Source: Paracoccaceae bacterium (GTDB lineage: Bacteria; Pseudomonadota; Alphaproteobacteria; Rhodobacterales; Rhodobacteraceae). Taken from it: a stretch of DNA of 5,523 nt. The notes under the pieces are model-generated. The model worked only from the letters and a program-made list of their open reading frames with translations, searched no databases and had not been told where the DNA came from. Within the stretch, counting starts at the first letter, position 1. Every line of letters begins with the position of its first letter. The stretch covers positions 1 to 5,523 of the forward strand of contig JALSHK010000062.1 of NCBI GenBank assembly GCA_026982275.1. The letters are read 5' to 3'. Below are positions 4,963-5,523 of this stretch, in pieces. A program made the position numbers and the translations under genes.

Positions 4963-5406
4963 ATGTTCAAAAAAATTGCGGCCGTGCTGACGGTGATTAT
5001 GGGTATGGCGATTGCGATGCCGGCCCTGGCGCAGGGGGTGAACCACAAGATCGTATTTCATGTGGATGAAAACGATGCAAAGCTGATGAATATGACCCTG
5101 AACAATGTGCAAAACGTCACCAACTATTTTGAAAGCATTGGCGATACCGTTGAAATCCAGGTAGTGGCCTACGGTCCGGGCCTGAATATGTTTCGTGCGG
5201 ACACCTCTCCGGTGGCGGACCGGATCGCTACCATGTCGCTTTCCATCGACAATCTGACATTTGCGGCTTGCGGCAATACCATGCGGAAAATGGAAGAGGC
5301 TTCGGGTAATCCGGTTGAGCTTCTGGACGAGGCCGAGGTTGTTACCTCGGGCGTGGTGCAGATCGTGCTGCTACAAGAGGCTGGCTGGTCTTACGTTCGC
5401 CCATAA
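4963..5406 (+). CDS. Secreted DsrE/DsrF-like family protein (COG1416 type)
   Basis: Small protein of 147 residues resembling the DsrE/DsrF-like family linked to sulfur transfer, here with an export signal. Residues 1-23 form a signal peptide: MFKK, a hydrophobic core, then MPALA before Q24, predicting a periplasmic mature protein of about 124 residues. The mature part shows HKIVFHVDENDA (28-39), LNNVQN (46-51), VEIQVVAYGPGLNMF (63-77), the segment LTFAACGNTM (98-107) with the only cysteine, C103, and the C-terminal EAGWSYVRP typical of the family. C103 would be the persulfide-carrying or redox residue, by analogy with DsrE. The start at 4963 is supported by GGGAG and the signal peptide. The gene follows a TtrS-like sensor/LuxR regulator, its probable controller, and ends in a strong terminator. 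Biochemical activity of exported members is not well established, so function is tentative. Confidence 0.88.
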   Translation: MFKKIAAVLTVIMGMAIAMPALAQGVNHKIVFHVDENDAKLMNMTLNNVQNVTNYFESIGDTVEIQVVAYGPGLNMFRADTSPVADRIATMSLSIDNLTFAACGNTMRKMEEASGNPVELLDEAEVVTSGVVQIVLLQEAGWSYVRP

Positions 5407-5438
5407 GCGACGTCAGCGAAAAGCCTTGCGAACAGGGC

Positions 5439-5461
5439 GGGCTGCGCCTTCCGAGCAGCCC
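5439..5461 (+). repeat. Hairpin downstream of the DsrE-family gene
   Basis: GGGCTGC (5439-5445) and GCAGCCC (5455-5461) form a perfect 7-bp stem with a nine-base loop. No T-run follows directly. It lies just before the main terminator and may protect the 3' end of the message or help termination. Confidence 0.5.
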
Positions 5462-5463
5462 CT

Positions 5464-5500
5464 CCTCCCCTCCTCTCGCTCACGCGGGGGGAGGTTTTTT
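5464..5500 (+). terminator. Rho-independent terminator of the DsrE-family gene
   Basis: CCTCCCC (5464-5470) pairs with GGGGAGG (5488-5494), extendable by a G-U and a C-G pair inward (T5471-G5487, C5472-G5486), and is followed by six T residues (5495-5500). A strong intrinsic terminator 58 bases after the stop codon. Confidence 0.8.
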
Positions 5501-5523
5501 ATGCGCGCTCGGCGTATTCCATG
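5499..5523 (-). CDS. Possible C-terminal end of a converging gene
   Basis: On the minus strand the last bases read MEYAERA followed by TAA (5501-5499). This would be the tail of a gene entering from the right and converging on the terminator. Only seven codons are visible, so this rests on layout and a protein-like tail, with no family evidence. Confidence 0.22.

Noticed and set aside
5501..5523. New + strand gene starting at ATG 5501
   Set aside because: The ATG follows directly on the terminator T-run, has no ribosome-binding site, and only seven codons are visible.

Overview
The window looks like chromosomal DNA from an alphaproteobacterium, most likely a Rhodobacterales/Roseobacter-type marine bacterium. 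This is inferred from an intracellular PHB depolymerase gene, the style of the SuhB protein, moderate-to-high GC, and a membrane LuxR-type regulator beside a periplasmic DsrE-like protein. No mobile element, CRISPR array, rRNA or tRNA was seen.

Left block (2-2546, + strand): the 3' part of an intracellular polyhydroxyalkanoate depolymerase gene (phaZ, cut by the window edge) overlaps by 8 bases a YgjP/SprT-type zinc metallopeptidase gene. After 30 bases comes a GntR-family regulator of the FCD (FadR-like) subfamily. A perfect 16-bp palindrome sits right against the GntR start codon, and its 10-bp core TGTGATCACA occurs twice more, inside phaZ and inside the peptidase gene. The simplest reading is an autoregulator operator with possible auxiliary sites.

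Middle block (2553-3447): a minus-strand inositol-monophosphatase-family gene (suhB) converges on the GntR gene with a 6-base gap. It diverges from the next gene across a 103-bp region that holds candidate promoters for both directions.

Right block (3448-5406, + strand): this is the most interesting part. One gene encodes a secreted PhnD/TtrS-like binding domain, one transmembrane helix and a C-terminal LuxR-type helix-turn-helix. It is a one-component, membrane-anchored regulator with no kinase or receiver domain. It is followed by a 288-bp non-coding leader rich in inverted repeats, including a GC-rich stem with a T-run whose 5' arm can pair instead with an identical upstream segment (terminator/antiterminator geometry). 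That leader precedes a gene for a secreted 147-residue DsrE-family protein with one conserved-looking cysteine, followed by a strong intrinsic terminator. By analogy with the TtrS and ThsS sensors of tetrathionate and thiosulfate, I infer that the regulator senses a small oxyanion, possibly a sulfur one, and controls the DsrE-like protein, with a second layer of control in the leader RNA. The ligand and the regulatory link are inferences; the domain order and RNA repeats are read directly from the sequence.
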